Below are positions 1 through 7,944 of a stretch of DNA of 31,142 bases, piece by piece (within the stretch, counting starts at the first letter, position 1; the number at the start of each line of letters is the position of its first letter). Source of the stretch: Bacillota bacterium (GTDB taxonomy: Bacteria > Bacillota > Bacilli > Paenibacillales > Paenibacillaceae); contig JAEZCJ010000106.1 of the NCBI GenBank assembly GCA_023433615.1, forward strand, positions 1 through 31,142. Direction: 5' to 3'. Under the pieces are notes generated by a model. The model saw only the letters and a list, made by a program, of their open reading frames with translations, was not told where the DNA came from and did not search any database. Made by a program: the position numbers and the translations under genes.

Positions 1-33
1 GCAGGGTCCTGGGAGAGTAGGACGTTGCCAAGC
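1..33 (+). rRNA. rrf: 5S ribosomal RNA, 3' end only
   Basis: The first 33 bases match the conserved 3' end of Firmicute 5S rRNA, with the GAGAGTAGGAC segment followed by GCCAAGC. The rest of the gene lies to the left of the window. A strong hairpin follows at 39-67, as expected for the end of an rrn operon. In B. subtilis rrnA sits at the same place, just before csfB (gin), so the position is conserved. The exact 3' base after RNase M5 processing is an estimate. The rnmV gene for that enzyme is in this same window. Confidence 0.9.
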
Positions 34-38
34 ACATG

Positions 39-70
39 AACCCGTTAAGCCTCGCGCTTAACGGGTTCTT
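39..70 (+). terminator. rrn operon intrinsic terminator
   Basis: A perfect 12-bp stem (39-50 with 56-67, core AACCCGTTAAGC) has a 5-base loop and is followed by a short T-rich stretch. It lies six bases after the 5S end and ends the ribosomal operon. Confidence 0.85.
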
Positions 71-154
71 TGTATGCTCACTGAGCGTACTCGTGTAGAA
101 TCGTACCACTAATGTTGGTCGAATCGAATCATTCGATGGATTAGCTGCATTTCG

Positions 155-217
155 TACCACTATAATCGCAGGATGCAGCCGTAATGGGTGTATCCTCGGA
201 TCTAGTGGTATTTTTCT
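155..217 (+). other. Two-stage hairpin followed by a T run
   Basis: An outer 8-bp stem (TACCACTA 155-162 with TAGTGGTA 203-210) encloses an inner 8-bp stem (170-177 with 189-196, one G-T pair). The internal loops are nearly symmetric (7 and 6 bases), and ATTTTTCT follows. A second copy of TCGTACCACTA starts at 101. It could be a back-up rrn terminator or an unknown structured element. The rest of 71-344 shows no convincing gene; a short open frame at 257-526 overlaps the next terminator and is judged spurious. Confidence 0.4.
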
Positions 218-344
218 GGACTAACCCATGCACATCGAGCAATCGGTTGAAAATAGATGTATGAAATGCCACTATTATTGACCACTCTGCCGGCAATGGA
301 GGAATGGAGCGGAAGCAGCCTGCACGGCTCGGGAGCGTCCATTA

Positions 345-396
345 AAGAGGCCGAACGAAGCGGGGATCGTAACGATCCCCGCTATGTTCGGCCTTT
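345..396 (-). terminator. Terminator of the minus-strand membrane gene
   Basis: A long hairpin lies just past the stop codon at 404-406. The outer arms AGGCCGAAC/GTTCGGCCT enclose an inner arm pair AGCGGGGATCG/CGATCCCCGCT around a TAA loop. T-rich tails on both sides mean it may stop transcription in both directions. Confidence 0.8.
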
Positions 397-403
397 TGCC
401 CTG

Positions 404-943
404 TTATCGATGATAGAACGATACATCCGTCGGCTCGAACTTCAGTACGCCATCCCGCCTATCCTTGCGTACTTTCCGCAGAATGACAATGCGTGGCGCG
501 AGCGTCCAGAAGTGCCAGCAGATTAAGCTGATCATTGTGGCTTCGTTCACCCAGGGGTAGATTACCGCGATGACGCAGAGCCCAAACCAGAGCAGATGGC
601 GATGAAGCCGGCGAAGAAGGCCATGCTCGACCATCTGTACCGGCACGTACCCTATCCATGGTGCACGGATCCGCCAGCTCCAGCGCCGATCATCCGGTTC
701 ATCCACACGGATCAGGGTAAGGCGAATAATAATGAAATGGATGATATAGACGGCCAATATGCCCAGCATCCATGCCAGTATGCCGGCTGTACCATACATA
801 AGGCCTTGAAACAGGCCGAATATAAGTGCGATGGATAGATAGCTCGCAATAAGTTCTCGATGAATCGGGATTCGTCGGACTAGCTGGTAGTGATAGATCG
901 TCGCTAGTTCCGTTATTTTCTGCCCGCGTTGCCGCATAAACAT
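404..943 (-). CDS. Hypothetical membrane protein, 179 aa
   Basis: I do not recognise this family. The protein shows four likely membrane segments at about residues 32-52, 54-74, 117-132 and 136-155. A basic, Arg/Trp-rich cytoplasmic-type stretch lies between the two pairs (about 81-115), and the basic C-terminal tail carries RKVRKDRR. The start at 943 is supported by GGAGG at 949-953, five bases upstream. A second Met two codons later has a poorer distance. It is a single gene transcribed toward the rrn terminator, divergent from gin, with its own strong terminator. It is not part of the conserved sporulation cluster, so it may be a lineage-specific insertion between rrn and gin. Function unknown. 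Confidence 0.75.
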   Translation of the reverse strand: MFMRQRGQKITELATIYHYQLVRRIPIHRELIASYLSIALIFGLFQGLMYGTAGILAWMLGILAVYIIHFIIIRLTLIRVDEPDDRRWSWRIRAPWIGYVPVQMVEHGLLRRLHRHLLWFGLCVIAVIYPWVNEATMISLICWHFWTLAPRIVILRKVRKDRRDGVLKFEPTDVSFYHR

Positions 944-1102
944 GTCAACCTCCGTGATGGTCTTCTACTAAGATTATCGGATGAAGGAAGGTCATTCGTG
1001 AATGATGTCCCCAGCAATCGTTATCCGAGATACTTAGGTACCATTTGGTTCAACGTTACATATGATGTAGCAAAATAATATTTGAATTGGGCTATGAAAC
1101 AA

Positions 1103-1132
1103 GTATAAGATAATAGACTTCGTGGCATAATG
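1103..1132 (+). promoter_or_regulatory. Putative forespore (sigma-G type) promoter of gin
   Basis: GTATA (1103-1107) and CATAATG (1126-1132) are separated by 18 bases. This fits the sigma-G consensus GHATR-18-CATWMTA except for the last base. The predicted start is about 30 bases before the gin ATG. In B. subtilis csfB is read by sigma-F and sigma-G; the sigma-F match here is only partial. Confidence 0.5.
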
Positions 1133-1170
1133 GTAGGTAAGAGATTCTAAGGCAAAGGGCGGGATATCGC

Positions 1171-1356
1171 ATGGATGATCCTATTCGGCACACCTGTATC
1201 GTATGCGGGCTGGAGAAGGATGACGGAATTACAATCGTGACGGAGTTTATTTGCGACACGTGCGAGAACGAAATGGTACGGACGGATGTCAAAGACGAGA
1301 AATACCCGTTCTTTATTCATAAACTCCGTCGAATCTGGATTCAGAAGAATGCGTAA
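1171..1356 (+). CDS. gin: Anti-sigma-G factor Gin (CsfB)
   Basis: This 61-aa protein has four cysteines in two CxxC pairs (C9/C12 and C28/C31), spaced as in the zinc-binding Gin family, and a conserved-looking C-terminal segment DEKYPFFIHKLR. Gin dimers bind sigma-G (and sigma-E in some contexts) and prevent its activity in the wrong compartment or at the wrong time during sporulation. The position between the rRNA operon and the yaaO-tmk cluster matches csfB of B. subtilis; xpaC and yaaN, which follow it there, are absent here. The ATG is preceded by a purine-rich AAGGGCGGG. A putative forespore promoter lies upstream, and a strong terminator directly follows, so it is probably a single-gene unit. 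Confidence 0.9.
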   Translation: MDDPIRHTCIVCGLEKDDGITIVTEFICDTCENEMVRTDVKDEKYPFFIHKLRRIWIQKNA

Positions 1357-1358
1357 GA

Positions 1359-1392
1359 GACAGCCGTGATTGTTGAAACGGCTGTCTTTTTT
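1359..1392 (+). terminator. Intrinsic terminator of gin
   Basis: A perfect 9-bp stem, GACAGCCGT (1359-1367) with ACGGCTGTC (1378-1386), is followed by six Ts. Confidence 0.9.
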
Positions 1393-1445
1393 GTTGCGAC
1401 AAGTTACAATAGAAGAAAAGCATCCGCGATGATGGAGAACGTGAT

Positions 1446-2975
1446 ATGAACAATGTACGCATACCGATCTATGAGCACTTGAGAAACCGTTGGGATCATG
1501 ATCCATCCAGTTTTCACGTTCCAGGACACAAGTATGGGCGTCAGCTTCCGCATGAGCCTTATGATTGGTTCCGGACGATCATGCGGCTGGACGTGACGGA
1601 GCTGGCAGATACCGATGACCTCCACCACCCGGAAGGCATTATACGCGAGGCGCAGCAGCTTGCCGCACGCTGCTATGGTGCAGAAGAGTCATTCCTGTTA
1701 GTCGGAGGCAGCACAGCGGGCAATCTCGCTATGATGCTGGCTGTATGCTCACGAGATGACGTCGTAATTGTGCAACGCAACATTCATAAGTCGATCGGGA
1801 ACGGCTTGCGGCTCGCGGGCGCTCGACCTGTGTTTGTCAGGCCTCAGTTCGATCCCTGCACAGGCACGCCGACAATTCCATCGCTGTCCGATCTGGAGGC
1901 TGTGCTGCAGGCTTACCCGCAAGCGAAAGCGGTCATTCTGAGCACGCCGAATTATTACGGAGTGAGCGTTGAACTCGCGTCCTATGCCGCGTTAGCGCAT
2001 CGGTACGGTATGCCGCTGCTGGTTGATGAGGCGCACGGTGCGCATTACGGTTTTCACCCTCGATTCCCTGGATCCGCTATTCGATCAGGCGCAGACGCGG
2101 TCGTGCAATCCACGCACAAAACGTTAACCGCATTGACGATGGGAGCTATGCTCCATGTCCAAGGCGATCGAATAGATAAATTAGCTATGCAGGATGCCCT
2201 ATCAGTCGTACAGAGTTCCAGCCCCTCCTACCCGATCATGGCATCGCTAGATATTGCCCGGGCAATGGTGGAGTCGGAAGGCTCTCAGCTCTTCGAGGGC
2301 TGTCTGAATGCCGTGGATCGATTCCGTGCCGCATTCAGGGACAGACAAGCCGGCCCGCTTGCGCTCATCGATTATGGAGAAGCAGCATCTGATACAGGCG
2401 ACTCCTCCCATTCCTATGATCCGTTACGCGTATTGCTCTATGATCGCACAGGCCTATGGAGCGGATTCGAATTGCTCGATAAGCTGGCCGAGCGCAATTG
2501 CGCAGCGGAGATGGCTGACGAACGGTTCGTTGTGCTGCTGTTCGGCATAGGCACGACAGACGAAGATGTCGCAAGGCTGCTAGAGGCGATAGACGGGATC
2601 GGCCAAGAGCGATTGCGATTGCGTCGAATCGAAAGAGACGGCACGGAGGACAGGCAAGCACAATCCTTACTATCTAACTGTCCGGATGAGCTGTTGGAAG
2701 CATTCAGCGGTCCGTTCAAGCTTCAGAGCGCGAATCGGGACGATGAGCAATCGGAGAGAATACCGATCGAAGAGGCGGTGAATCGAACGGCGGCAGAAAT
2801 GGTCATCCCTTATCCGCCAGGCATCCCGCTGCTCTATCCCGGCGAACCGATTCGGGAATCCATGATTCGGAAGATCCGCGAGTTGGCTGATAAGGGTGCT
2901 CGCTATCAGGGGGCGTCTGACGCTGCCATGAAGACGATTCGCGTCATGCGCGGACAGATGGAGAATGGCGATTGA
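1446..2975 (+). CDS. yaaO: YaaO-type Orn/Lys/Arg decarboxylase family PLP enzyme
   Basis: This 509-aa protein belongs to the group III (ornithine/lysine/arginine) decarboxylase fold. Visible motifs are FHVPGHK near residue 23, a PLP-binding DEAHG at 194-198, and the Schiff-base lysine in STHKT (K225). A smaller C-terminal domain carries PYPPGIPLLYPGE, typical of the family. The substrate cannot be told from sequence; B. subtilis YaaO is a putative member and SpeA, an arginine decarboxylase, is a close relative, so a polyamine role is inference. It lies between the gin terminator and tmk, as in B. subtilis. The ATG at 1446 follows GATGGAGAACG, a moderate ribosome site. About 80 bases and a possible promoter separate it from tmk. 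Confidence 0.88.
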   Translation: MNNVRIPIYEHLRNRWDHDPSSFHVPGHKYGRQLPHEPYDWFRTIMRLDVTELADTDDLHHPEGIIREAQQLAARCYGAEESFLLVGGSTAGNLAMMLAVCSRDDVVIVQRNIHKSIGNGLRLAGARPVFVRPQFDPCTGTPTIPSLSDLEAVLQAYPQAKAVILSTPNYYGVSVELASYAALAHRYGMPLLVDEAHGAHYGFHPRFPGSAIRSGADAVVQSTHKTLTALTMGAMLHVQGDRIDKLAMQDALSVVQSSSPSYPIMASLDIARAMVESEGSQLFEGCLNAVDRFRAAFRDRQAGPLALIDYGEAASDTGDSSHSYDPLRVLLYDRTGLWSGFELLDKLAERNCAAEMADERFVVLLFGIGTTDEDVARLLEAIDGIGQERLRLRRIERDGTEDRQAQSLLSNCPDELLEAFSGPFKLQSANRDDEQSERIPIEEAVNRTAAEMVIPYPPGIPLLYPGEPIRESMIRKIRELADKGARYQGASDAAMKTIRVMRGQMENGD

Positions 2976-2994
2976 GGATGAGGCTGATGGATAT

Positions 2995-3024
2995 TTTACG
3001 ATGAGAAGCGCAATCTGCTATCAT
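2995..3024 (+). promoter_or_regulatory. Possible sigma-A promoter of tmk
   Basis: TTTACG (2995-3000), an 18-base spacer and TATCAT (3019-3024) sit in the short gap before tmk. The matches to consensus are 4/6 and 5/6. It would let tmk be read independently of yaaO. Confidence 0.4.
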
Positions 3025-3058
3025 AGAGGTATCAGAGCAAGCAGAAGGAGACAATTCG

Positions 3059-3718
3059 GTGCAAGCGTATAAGGGATTGTTCATCACGATTGAGGGCGGC
3101 GACGGAGCCGGCAAATCAACGATTATGGATGGCCTGAAGTCTTGGTTGATCAAGCGGGGACTTCAAGTCGTGACGACAAGGGAGCCTGGGGGTATCCCGA
3201 TTGCAGAAGCGATCCGCAGCGTCATTCTGGATCGAAGCCATACAGGGATGGAGGCCAGGACGGAAGCGCTGCTCTACGCGGCCGCACGCCGCCAGCATCT
3301 CGTCGAGAAGGTCGTTCCGGCACTGGAGGCCGGCGCAGTCGTCCTATGCGATCGCTTCGTCGATAGCAGCTTAGCCTATCAAGGACATGCCCGGGGTCTG
3401 GGAATCGATGCGGTATGGGAGATCAATCGGTTCGCCATCGAAGACGTAATGCCGGATATTACGCTCTATATGGATATCGAGCCGGAGGTCGGGCTTGCAC
3501 GCATACGCAAAGCCGGCGCGAGAGAGCTGGACCGTCTGGATCTAGAAAGCTTGGCTTTCCATCGGAAGGTGAGGGAGGGCTATGGCATCGTGTCCGCCCG
3601 ATTCCTGGAGCGCATCGCGACGATAAGTGCCGAGGGTACGCCGGAACAGGTGCTGCTTCAAGCAATTGAAGAAACGGAGCGCCGAATTAAAGGGTTTTCA
3701 CACATCGATGTCAAATAG
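3059..3718 (+). CDS. tmk: Thymidylate kinase
   Basis: Tmk phosphorylates dTMP to dTDP with ATP, an essential step of dTTP synthesis in the cytoplasm. The P-loop GGDGAGKST is at residues 13-21, the DR(F/Y) nucleotide-binding motif DRFVDSSLAYQG at 98-109, and the LID region around the RELDRLD segment in the last third. At 219 aa the length is normal. The start is GTG at 3059 with AGAAGGAG eight bases upstream; no ATG fits better. It heads a rightward cluster (darA, yaaR, holB, ricT) conserved in Firmicutes, but a 188-bp repeat element now separates it from darA, so co-transcription through that element would include a long structured segment. Confidence 0.97.
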   Translation: MQAYKGLFITIEGGDGAGKSTIMDGLKSWLIKRGLQVVTTREPGGIPIAEAIRSVILDRSHTGMEARTEALLYAAARRQHLVEKVVPALEAGAVVLCDRFVDSSLAYQGHARGLGIDAVWEINRFAIEDVMPDITLYMDIEPEVGLARIRKAGARELDRLDLESLAFHRKVREGYGIVSARFLERIATISAEGTPEQVLLQAIEETERRIKGFSHIDVK

Positions 3719-3748
3719 TATAGGATAGTATGACACGTATTTCAAAAT

Positions 3749-3936
3749 GACCGGTTGTCAGCACCAAGAAGGTTGGACGATAGTAGAAATTGAGGAACTC
3801 AAGCGTTTCTGTAGGAAACGCAGCATCGGAAGCATAAGCTTGTAGTCAGAGCTACATGAGTACCGGAAATTTCGCTAGCGTTCAAGATTCGCCGCCGAGT
3901 ACGCTGCGAAGCATATCTACGTGATCACAAGCGGTC
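3749..3936 (+). repeat. Interspersed repeat copy A (188 bp, full length)
   Basis: Terminal inverted repeats GACCGGTTGT (3749-3758) and ACAAGCGGTC (3927-3936) match 9/10. Inside are an 8-bp hairpin around GCGTTTC..GAAACGC (3803-3822), a TGTAG/CTACA hairpin (3841-3856) and the palindrome CGCTAGCG. Copies B and D share these blocks in the same order. TTCAAAAT just outside the left end also recurs at other copies. The right end lies five bases before the darA ribosome site. No target duplication is visible. Confidence 0.85.
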
Positions 3937-3953
3937 CCATAGGAGGGGTTATG

Positions 3954-4283
3954 ATGAAGCTAGTCATTGCCGTTGTTCAGGATAAGGACAGCAACCGGTT
4001 ATCGAACGGGCTGGTCAGCGAAGGGTTCCGCGCCACGAAGCTGGCAAGTACCGGCGGATTTCTGCGGGCAGGCAACACCACGTTCATGATCGGGATTGAA
4101 GATGAACGCGTGCAGGATGTCATGCAAGTTATCCGCAACAATTGCAAGGTTCGCGATCAGCTCGTCACGCCTGTCTCGCCAATGAGCGGATCCACAGACT
4201 CCTATATGCCTTTCCCGGTCGAGGTGCAAGTAGGCGGCGCAGCCGTATTCGTCCTGCCGGTAGAACGATTCGAGCATTTTTAA
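3954..4283 (+). CDS. darA: DarA (YaaQ), cyclic-di-AMP receptor PII-like protein
   Basis: This protein belongs to the DarA/PstA family, trimeric PII-like proteins that bind c-di-AMP. The start MKLVIAVVQDKDSNRL, the ATKLASTGGFL segment and GNTTFMIG are family hallmarks. Starting at the ATG at 3954 gives 109 aa, the same length as B. subtilis DarA, with AGGAGGGG at 3941-3948. An ATG one codon earlier and an in-frame GTG at 3921 also exist; the GTG lies inside the repeat's right terminal inverted repeat and is very unlikely to be used. The downstream target of DarA is unknown. A second c-di-AMP sensor, a riboswitch, lies at 11834-12006. Confidence 0.95.
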   Translation: MKLVIAVVQDKDSNRLSNGLVSEGFRATKLASTGGFLRAGNTTFMIGIEDERVQDVMQVIRNNCKVRDQLVTPVSPMSGSTDSYMPFPVEVQVGGAAVFVLPVERFEHF

Positions 4284-4358
4284 TGAGGATTCCATCTCGG
4301 GGGAGCATGCATGCCATGCTCTTTCCGATTTATTTAGAAGGATAGGGTGGGAACAGGC

Positions 4359-4802
4359 ATGAAGATTAATCCCGGTTATCGTCCGCTTGGACAAGACCGT
4401 ACCCGTCCCGATTCCATGGTACGGCCGGTGCATGCCAAGGGCTTCGCAGATGTGATGAGCGGTCAAGAGCATCTGCGGACGCAGGAGGAACTGACTCGGA
4501 AGCTGAACGATATTCATCAGCAAGGGGAGCGCTTATCGCGCCATATGACGGTTCGCGAATTGATGCTGTATCGTCAGATGGTGAAGCGGTTCCTGGAGGA
4601 TACGGCAAGACGCGGTGTCGGACTGCGCGAGACCAAGGGCTGGGATCGCAGAGGGCGCACAAAACGATATAAGCTGCTGGAAGAGATCGATGCGGCGCTC
4701 GTCTTGATGGCGGAGGAGCTGCTTAATTCGGAAGAAGGCCGGATCGAGCTGTTAGGCCGAGTCGGCGAGATTCGCGGAATGCTCGTGAATCTGTTCTTCT
4801 AG
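4359..4802 (+). CDS. yaaR: YaaR family protein (DUF327)
   Basis: This YaaR-type protein (147 aa from this start) is found between darA and holB in most bacilli. It is highly charged and mainly helical, with Arg/Lys-rich stretches such as KGWDRRGRTKRYK and the ending RGMLVNLFF. The biochemical role is not established in any organism I know of. I chose ATG 4359 because family members begin MKI. An in-frame GTG at 4347 has AGAAGG five bases upstream and would add four residues, so the start is open. It is part of the darA-yaaR-holB-ricT-yabA transcript, judging by short gaps. Confidence 0.85.
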   Translation: MKINPGYRPLGQDRTRPDSMVRPVHAKGFADVMSGQEHLRTQEELTRKLNDIHQQGERLSRHMTVRELMLYRQMVKRFLEDTARRGVGLRETKGWDRRGRTKRYKLLEEIDAALVLMAEELLNSEEGRIELLGRVGEIRGMLVNLFF

Positions 4803-4817
4803 ATAGAGGTGCAAGGA

Positions 4818-5807
4818 ATGGGCTTCACTCAGATTGCTGGCCAGACGAAGGCCAAACGGATTCTGCAGGCTGCGATACGTAAGGACGGGGTATCCCATGC
4901 CTACTTATTCAGCGGTCCGTCAGGAACGGGACGCAAGGCGATGGCGATGGCATTCGCCCAGACGCTGTTCTGTACCTCCGGAGGGGACGATGCATGCGGC
5001 ACGTGCCTGTCATGCCGGAAATTCGAGCACGGCAACGAACCTGATCTGCACGTAATCGTGCCGGATGGGGCATCGATTAAGATCGATCAAGTACGCGATC
5101 TGCAGCGGGAGCTCTCCTATCGAGCTGCGGACACCAAGCGTAAAATATATATTATGGAACAAGCCGACAAGATGACGCCTCAGGCCGCGAACGGGCTGCT
5201 TAAATTTCTCGAAGAGCCGGTCTCGCCGATCGTTGCCATTCTGCTCACGGACAATGCCTATGCGGTACTGCCGACGATCCGCTCGCGGGCGCAGCTGGTA
5301 CCGTTCCTGCCGATGTCGCCGAGCGAGATGCTGGAGACATTGCTGCAAGAGGGACAGCCTGCGCAGCTCGCGCGTGCCGCCGTCCATCTGGCTTCCGGCT
5401 TGGACGCCTGCCGTGGCATCATCCAGCAAGAGGGGTTTGCAGAAACGAGAAACCAAGTGATACAATTAGGCAAGGACAGTATATCCCGTCTGCCAGCGGC
5501 CATCGTAACCGCGGGACAGGTATTCAAGTCCGGAGAAGCCGACAAGATGGAGCTGTTCCTCGCGCTTCTCGTTCTATGGTATAAGGATCTGCTGCATGTA
5601 CAAGCCGCCAGGCGTGACCATATTGTGTATCAGGATCAATCGGATTGGTTCGACAAGCATGCCTTCGAGCGTCCAGCGGCCGGCTGGGTCGCCTGCATGG
5701 AGCGTGCGTTAGAGGCAGGGAAGCGAGTGCGCGCGCATGTGGCGCCGCAGCTCGTCATCGAGCAATTTCTAGTTAACATACAGGAGGGCCATGATGTCCT
5801 TATATAA
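4818..5807 (+). CDS. holB: DNA polymerase III subunit delta'
   Basis: HolB is a clamp-loader subunit, part of the AAA+ complex with delta and tau/gamma that loads the beta clamp. The N-terminal AAA+ domain has the degenerate Walker A GPSGTGRKA, in which the usual Lys-Thr is Arg-Lys; this fits a subunit that does not hydrolyse ATP. A zinc module follows (C..CGTCLSC), and then the LLKFLEEP and SRAQ segments. The protein is 329 aa from ATG 4818, which is preceded by AGAGGTG at 4805-4811. A GTG at 4809 would sit inside that ribosome site. Its last codons overlap ricT by 14 bases, which points to translational coupling. Confidence 0.95.
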   Translation: MGFTQIAGQTKAKRILQAAIRKDGVSHAYLFSGPSGTGRKAMAMAFAQTLFCTSGGDDACGTCLSCRKFEHGNEPDLHVIVPDGASIKIDQVRDLQRELSYRAADTKRKIYIMEQADKMTPQAANGLLKFLEEPVSPIVAILLTDNAYAVLPTIRSRAQLVPFLPMSPSEMLETLLQEGQPAQLARAAVHLASGLDACRGIIQQEGFAETRNQVIQLGKDSISRLPAAIVTAGQVFKSGEADKMELFLALLVLWYKDLLHVQAARRDHIVYQDQSDWFDKHAFERPAAGWVACMERALEAGKRVRAHVAPQLVIEQFLVNIQEGHDVLI

Positions 5808-6603
5808 TGTAGTAGGGGTCCGCTTCAAGAAAGCGGGCAAGATCTATTATTTCGACCCTTCTGCCCATTCGATCGACAAGGACGAGCATGTTATCGTCGA
5901 GACCGCGCGCGGCATCGAATACGGCAAAGTAGTGGTCGGTCAGAAACAGGTTGGCGAACAAGACGTCGTGCTGCCTCTGAAGCGCGTGATTCGTGTCGCG
6001 AATGAAGCGGATGCGCGCGTCGTCGAAGAGAATAAGACGGCGGCGAAGAATGCTTTTACGACGTGCATGGAGAAGATCAAAGATCATCAGCTGAAGATGA
6101 AGCTGGTGGACGTGGAGTTCACGTTCGATCGTAACAAGATCATCTTCTACTTCACGGCGGAGGGCCGCGTCGACTTCCGTGAGTTGGTGAAGGACCTCGC
6201 GAGCGTATTCCGTACCCGTATCGAGCTGCGGCAGATCGGTGTGCGCGATGAAGCGAAGATGCTGGGCGGCATCGGTCCATGCGGCCGTATCCTATGCTGC
6301 TCATCGTGGCTCGGCGACTTCGAGCCGGTGTCGATCAAGATGGCCAAGGATCAGAACTTATCTCTTAATCCAACGAAGATATCCGGCTTATGCGGCAGAT
6401 TGATGTGCTGCCTGAAGTATGAGCATGATAATTACGAGAGCGTCCGCGAAGAGCTGCCGGCCATCGGCAAGACGGTCGTCACTTCCTATGGCGAAGGCAA
6501 GGTGACGGGCATCAATCCCGGTTCTCGAACGGTATATGTCCATCTCTTCGAAACCGGAGGCAAGCCGAAGGAGCTTCCGCTCGACGATTGTGTAGTCAAG
6601 TAA
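5794..6603 (+). CDS. ricT: RicT (YaaT), PSP1-domain regulator of RNA processing and competence/sporulation
   Basis: RicT forms the Y-complex with RicA and RicF, carries [4Fe-4S] clusters, and in B. subtilis promotes RNase Y maturation of operon mRNAs and Spo0A activation. The N-terminus MSLYNVVGVRFKKAGKIYYF is characteristic. The cysteine sets C163/C168/C169 (CGRILCC) and C200/C205/C206 (CGRLMCC) are in place. The length is 269 aa. ATG 5794 gives the better spacing (6 bases) from AGGAGG than the ATG at 5791, and homologues start at this point. It overlaps the holB end, and yabA follows 49 bases later. Confidence 0.95.
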   Translation: MSLYNVVGVRFKKAGKIYYFDPSAHSIDKDEHVIVETARGIEYGKVVVGQKQVGEQDVVLPLKRVIRVANEADARVVEENKTAAKNAFTTCMEKIKDHQLKMKLVDVEFTFDRNKIIFYFTAEGRVDFRELVKDLASVFRTRIELRQIGVRDEAKMLGGIGPCGRILCCSSWLGDFEPVSIKMAKDQNLSLNPTKISGLCGRLMCCLKYEHDNYESVREELPAIGKTVVTSYGEGKVTGINPGSRTVYVHLFETGGKPKELPLDDCVVK

Positions 6604-6652
6604 GGAATTATCGTCATAAGGTCAGGCTAGCAAGCTATGCTGAGGTGGGAAT

Positions 6653-7060
6653 TTGGAGAACAAAGGTGTATTCGGTCAAGTAACCAAGCTGGAGACGAGC
6701 ATGCAAGCGATCCTGGCGGAAACGAGCGAGATGAAGGATCGAATCAAGACGCTGCTCGAGGAGAACAAGCGGCTGAGCATCGAGAACACGCAGCTTCGGA
6801 AGCTGCTTAAGCTGGAATCGCAGCCGCCGGAGAACCCGGTCAGGGCTAGAGGCGCATCAACAGGTGCCTTGGCAGTCGAATCGGCGGATTCGGAGGAGAC
6901 TGCCGCAGTCGAGCGAGATCACATGCAGCAGCAGATCAGCGGCGGATACGATAACTTAATTCGGCTATACCACGAAGGCTTTCATATTTGTAACGTCAAT
7001 TACGGCCATCTACGAACAGAAGGCGATTGTCTATTCTGTTTATCATTCCTGAATAAATAG
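6653..7060 (+). CDS. yabA: Replication initiation control protein YabA
   Basis: YabA binds DnaA and DnaN and limits re-initiation of replication. The N-terminal half (about residues 8-60) is a Leu/Glu/Lys-rich coiled coil with heptad-like leucines. A variable linker (about 60-95) is followed by the zinc-binding C-terminus H111-x-C113...C126-L-F-C129. At 135 aa it is somewhat longer than the B. subtilis protein because of the linker. The start is TTG at 6653, preceded by TGAGGTGGG; no ATG fits. It closes the holB-ricT-yabA run and is followed by a hairpin at 7071-7093. Confidence 0.94.
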   Translation: MENKGVFGQVTKLETSMQAILAETSEMKDRIKTLLEENKRLSIENTQLRKLLKLESQPPENPVRARGASTGALAVESADSEETAAVERDHMQQQISGGYDNLIRLYHEGFHICNVNYGHLRTEGDCLFCLSFLNK

Positions 7061-7070
7061 TGCATCATGC

Positions 7071-7096
7071 AGGGGACCCGTCTTGGGTCCTCTTTG
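7071..7096 (+). terminator. Weak terminator or attenuator between yabA and yabB
   Basis: A 9-bp stem AGGGGACCC/GGGTCCTCT (7071-7079 with 7085-7093, one G-T pair) has a 5-base loop and a short T tail. It argues against starting yabB upstream of it and may cut read-through from yabA. Confidence 0.5.
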
Positions 7097-7137
7097 TGCG
7101 GGAATGGCGCAAGCGCCGAGAAGTAGGAGATGATGAA

Positions 7138-7944
7138 GTGACGAGCGAGTCCTATGTACTGAAGCCCAGCGAACGGTTGGACGATCTATTAACGCATGAC
7201 CTCAAGATCATACAGAGCCCGGAGGTGTTCAGCTTCTCGATGGATGCCGTGCTGCTGGCACGGTTTGCCGGATTGCCGATGCGTGGGAGAGTGCTTGATC
7301 TCTGTACAGGCAACGGCGCCATCCCGCTGCTCATCTCCACGCGTTCCAAGGCGCAGATCGAGGGGGTAGAGATTCAGCCGCGCCTTGCGGATATGGCGAC
7401 GCGATCGGTGGCCTTGAACGATCTGTCCGCGCGCATCACGATACATGAGGGAGATATCCGAGACTTCCACTTGCATGCAGGGTATGGGGTCTACGACGCG
7501 ATTACCGTCAATCCGCCGTACATGCCGGTCACGCGCAGCGATCTGAACCATAATCCGCACTATGCGGCCGCCCGCCACGAGATCTACTGCACCTTGGAGG
7601 ATGTGGCAGCAGCCTCTGCACGTCTCGTGAAATCCGGCGGAAAGGTATCCATGGTTCATCGTTCGACGCGGCTGACAGAAATATTCGCGGCACTGCAGCG
7701 CGTGAAACTGGAACCGAAGCGGATTCGATTCGTCCATCCCTACGCGAATGCCGAAGCGAATATGCTGCTGATTGAGGCCGTGAAGGACGGGCGGCCCGAG
7801 GTGCGGGTATTGCCGCCGTTAATCGTCTATAATGAAGAGAAGCAATATGTACCCGAGCTGCTCGAGATCTATTACGGCGGAGCGGGCGTGCCAAGAGAAG
7901 AGGAGAAGGCCCATGCGAATCCAGACCAGCTTTCGGACGATTGA
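7138..7944 (+). CDS. trmN6: YabB/TrmN6-type tRNA1(Val) adenine-N6 methyltransferase
   Basis: This SAM-dependent class I methyltransferase has motif I D54-LCTGNGA and the catalytic N125-PPY motif used by N6-adenine enzymes. Family members modify A37 of tRNA1(Val); specificity in this organism is inferred. The open frame extends upstream to 7060, but that stretch contains the hairpin and lacks a ribosome site. GTG 7138 has AGGAG eight bases upstream and begins the family-like sequence (268 aa). The last 32 bases overlap rsmI. In B. subtilis yazA, a GIY-YIG protein gene, lies between these two genes; it is absent here. Confidence 0.9.
   Translation: MTSESYVLKPSERLDDLLTHDLKIIQSPEVFSFSMDAVLLARFAGLPMRGRVLDLCTGNGAIPLLISTRSKAQIEGVEIQPRLADMATRSVALNDLSARITIHEGDIRDFHLHAGYGVYDAITVNPPYMPVTRSDLNHNPHYAAARHEIYCTLEDVAAASARLVKSGGKVSMVHRSTRLTEIFAALQRVKLEPKRIRFVHPYANAEANMLLIEAVKDGRPEVRVLPPLIVYNEEKQYVPELLEIYYGGAGVPREEEKAHANPDQLSDD

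Noticed and set aside
257..526. Possible 89-aa plus-strand protein
   Set aside because: It reads through the terminator hairpin at 345-396 and into the antisense of the membrane gene, and it has no ribosome site.
4818..5807. Altered Walker A (Arg-Lys instead of Lys-Thr) in HolB as a defect
   Set aside because: Delta' subunits are known not to act as ATPases and often have degenerate P-loops, so this is expected.
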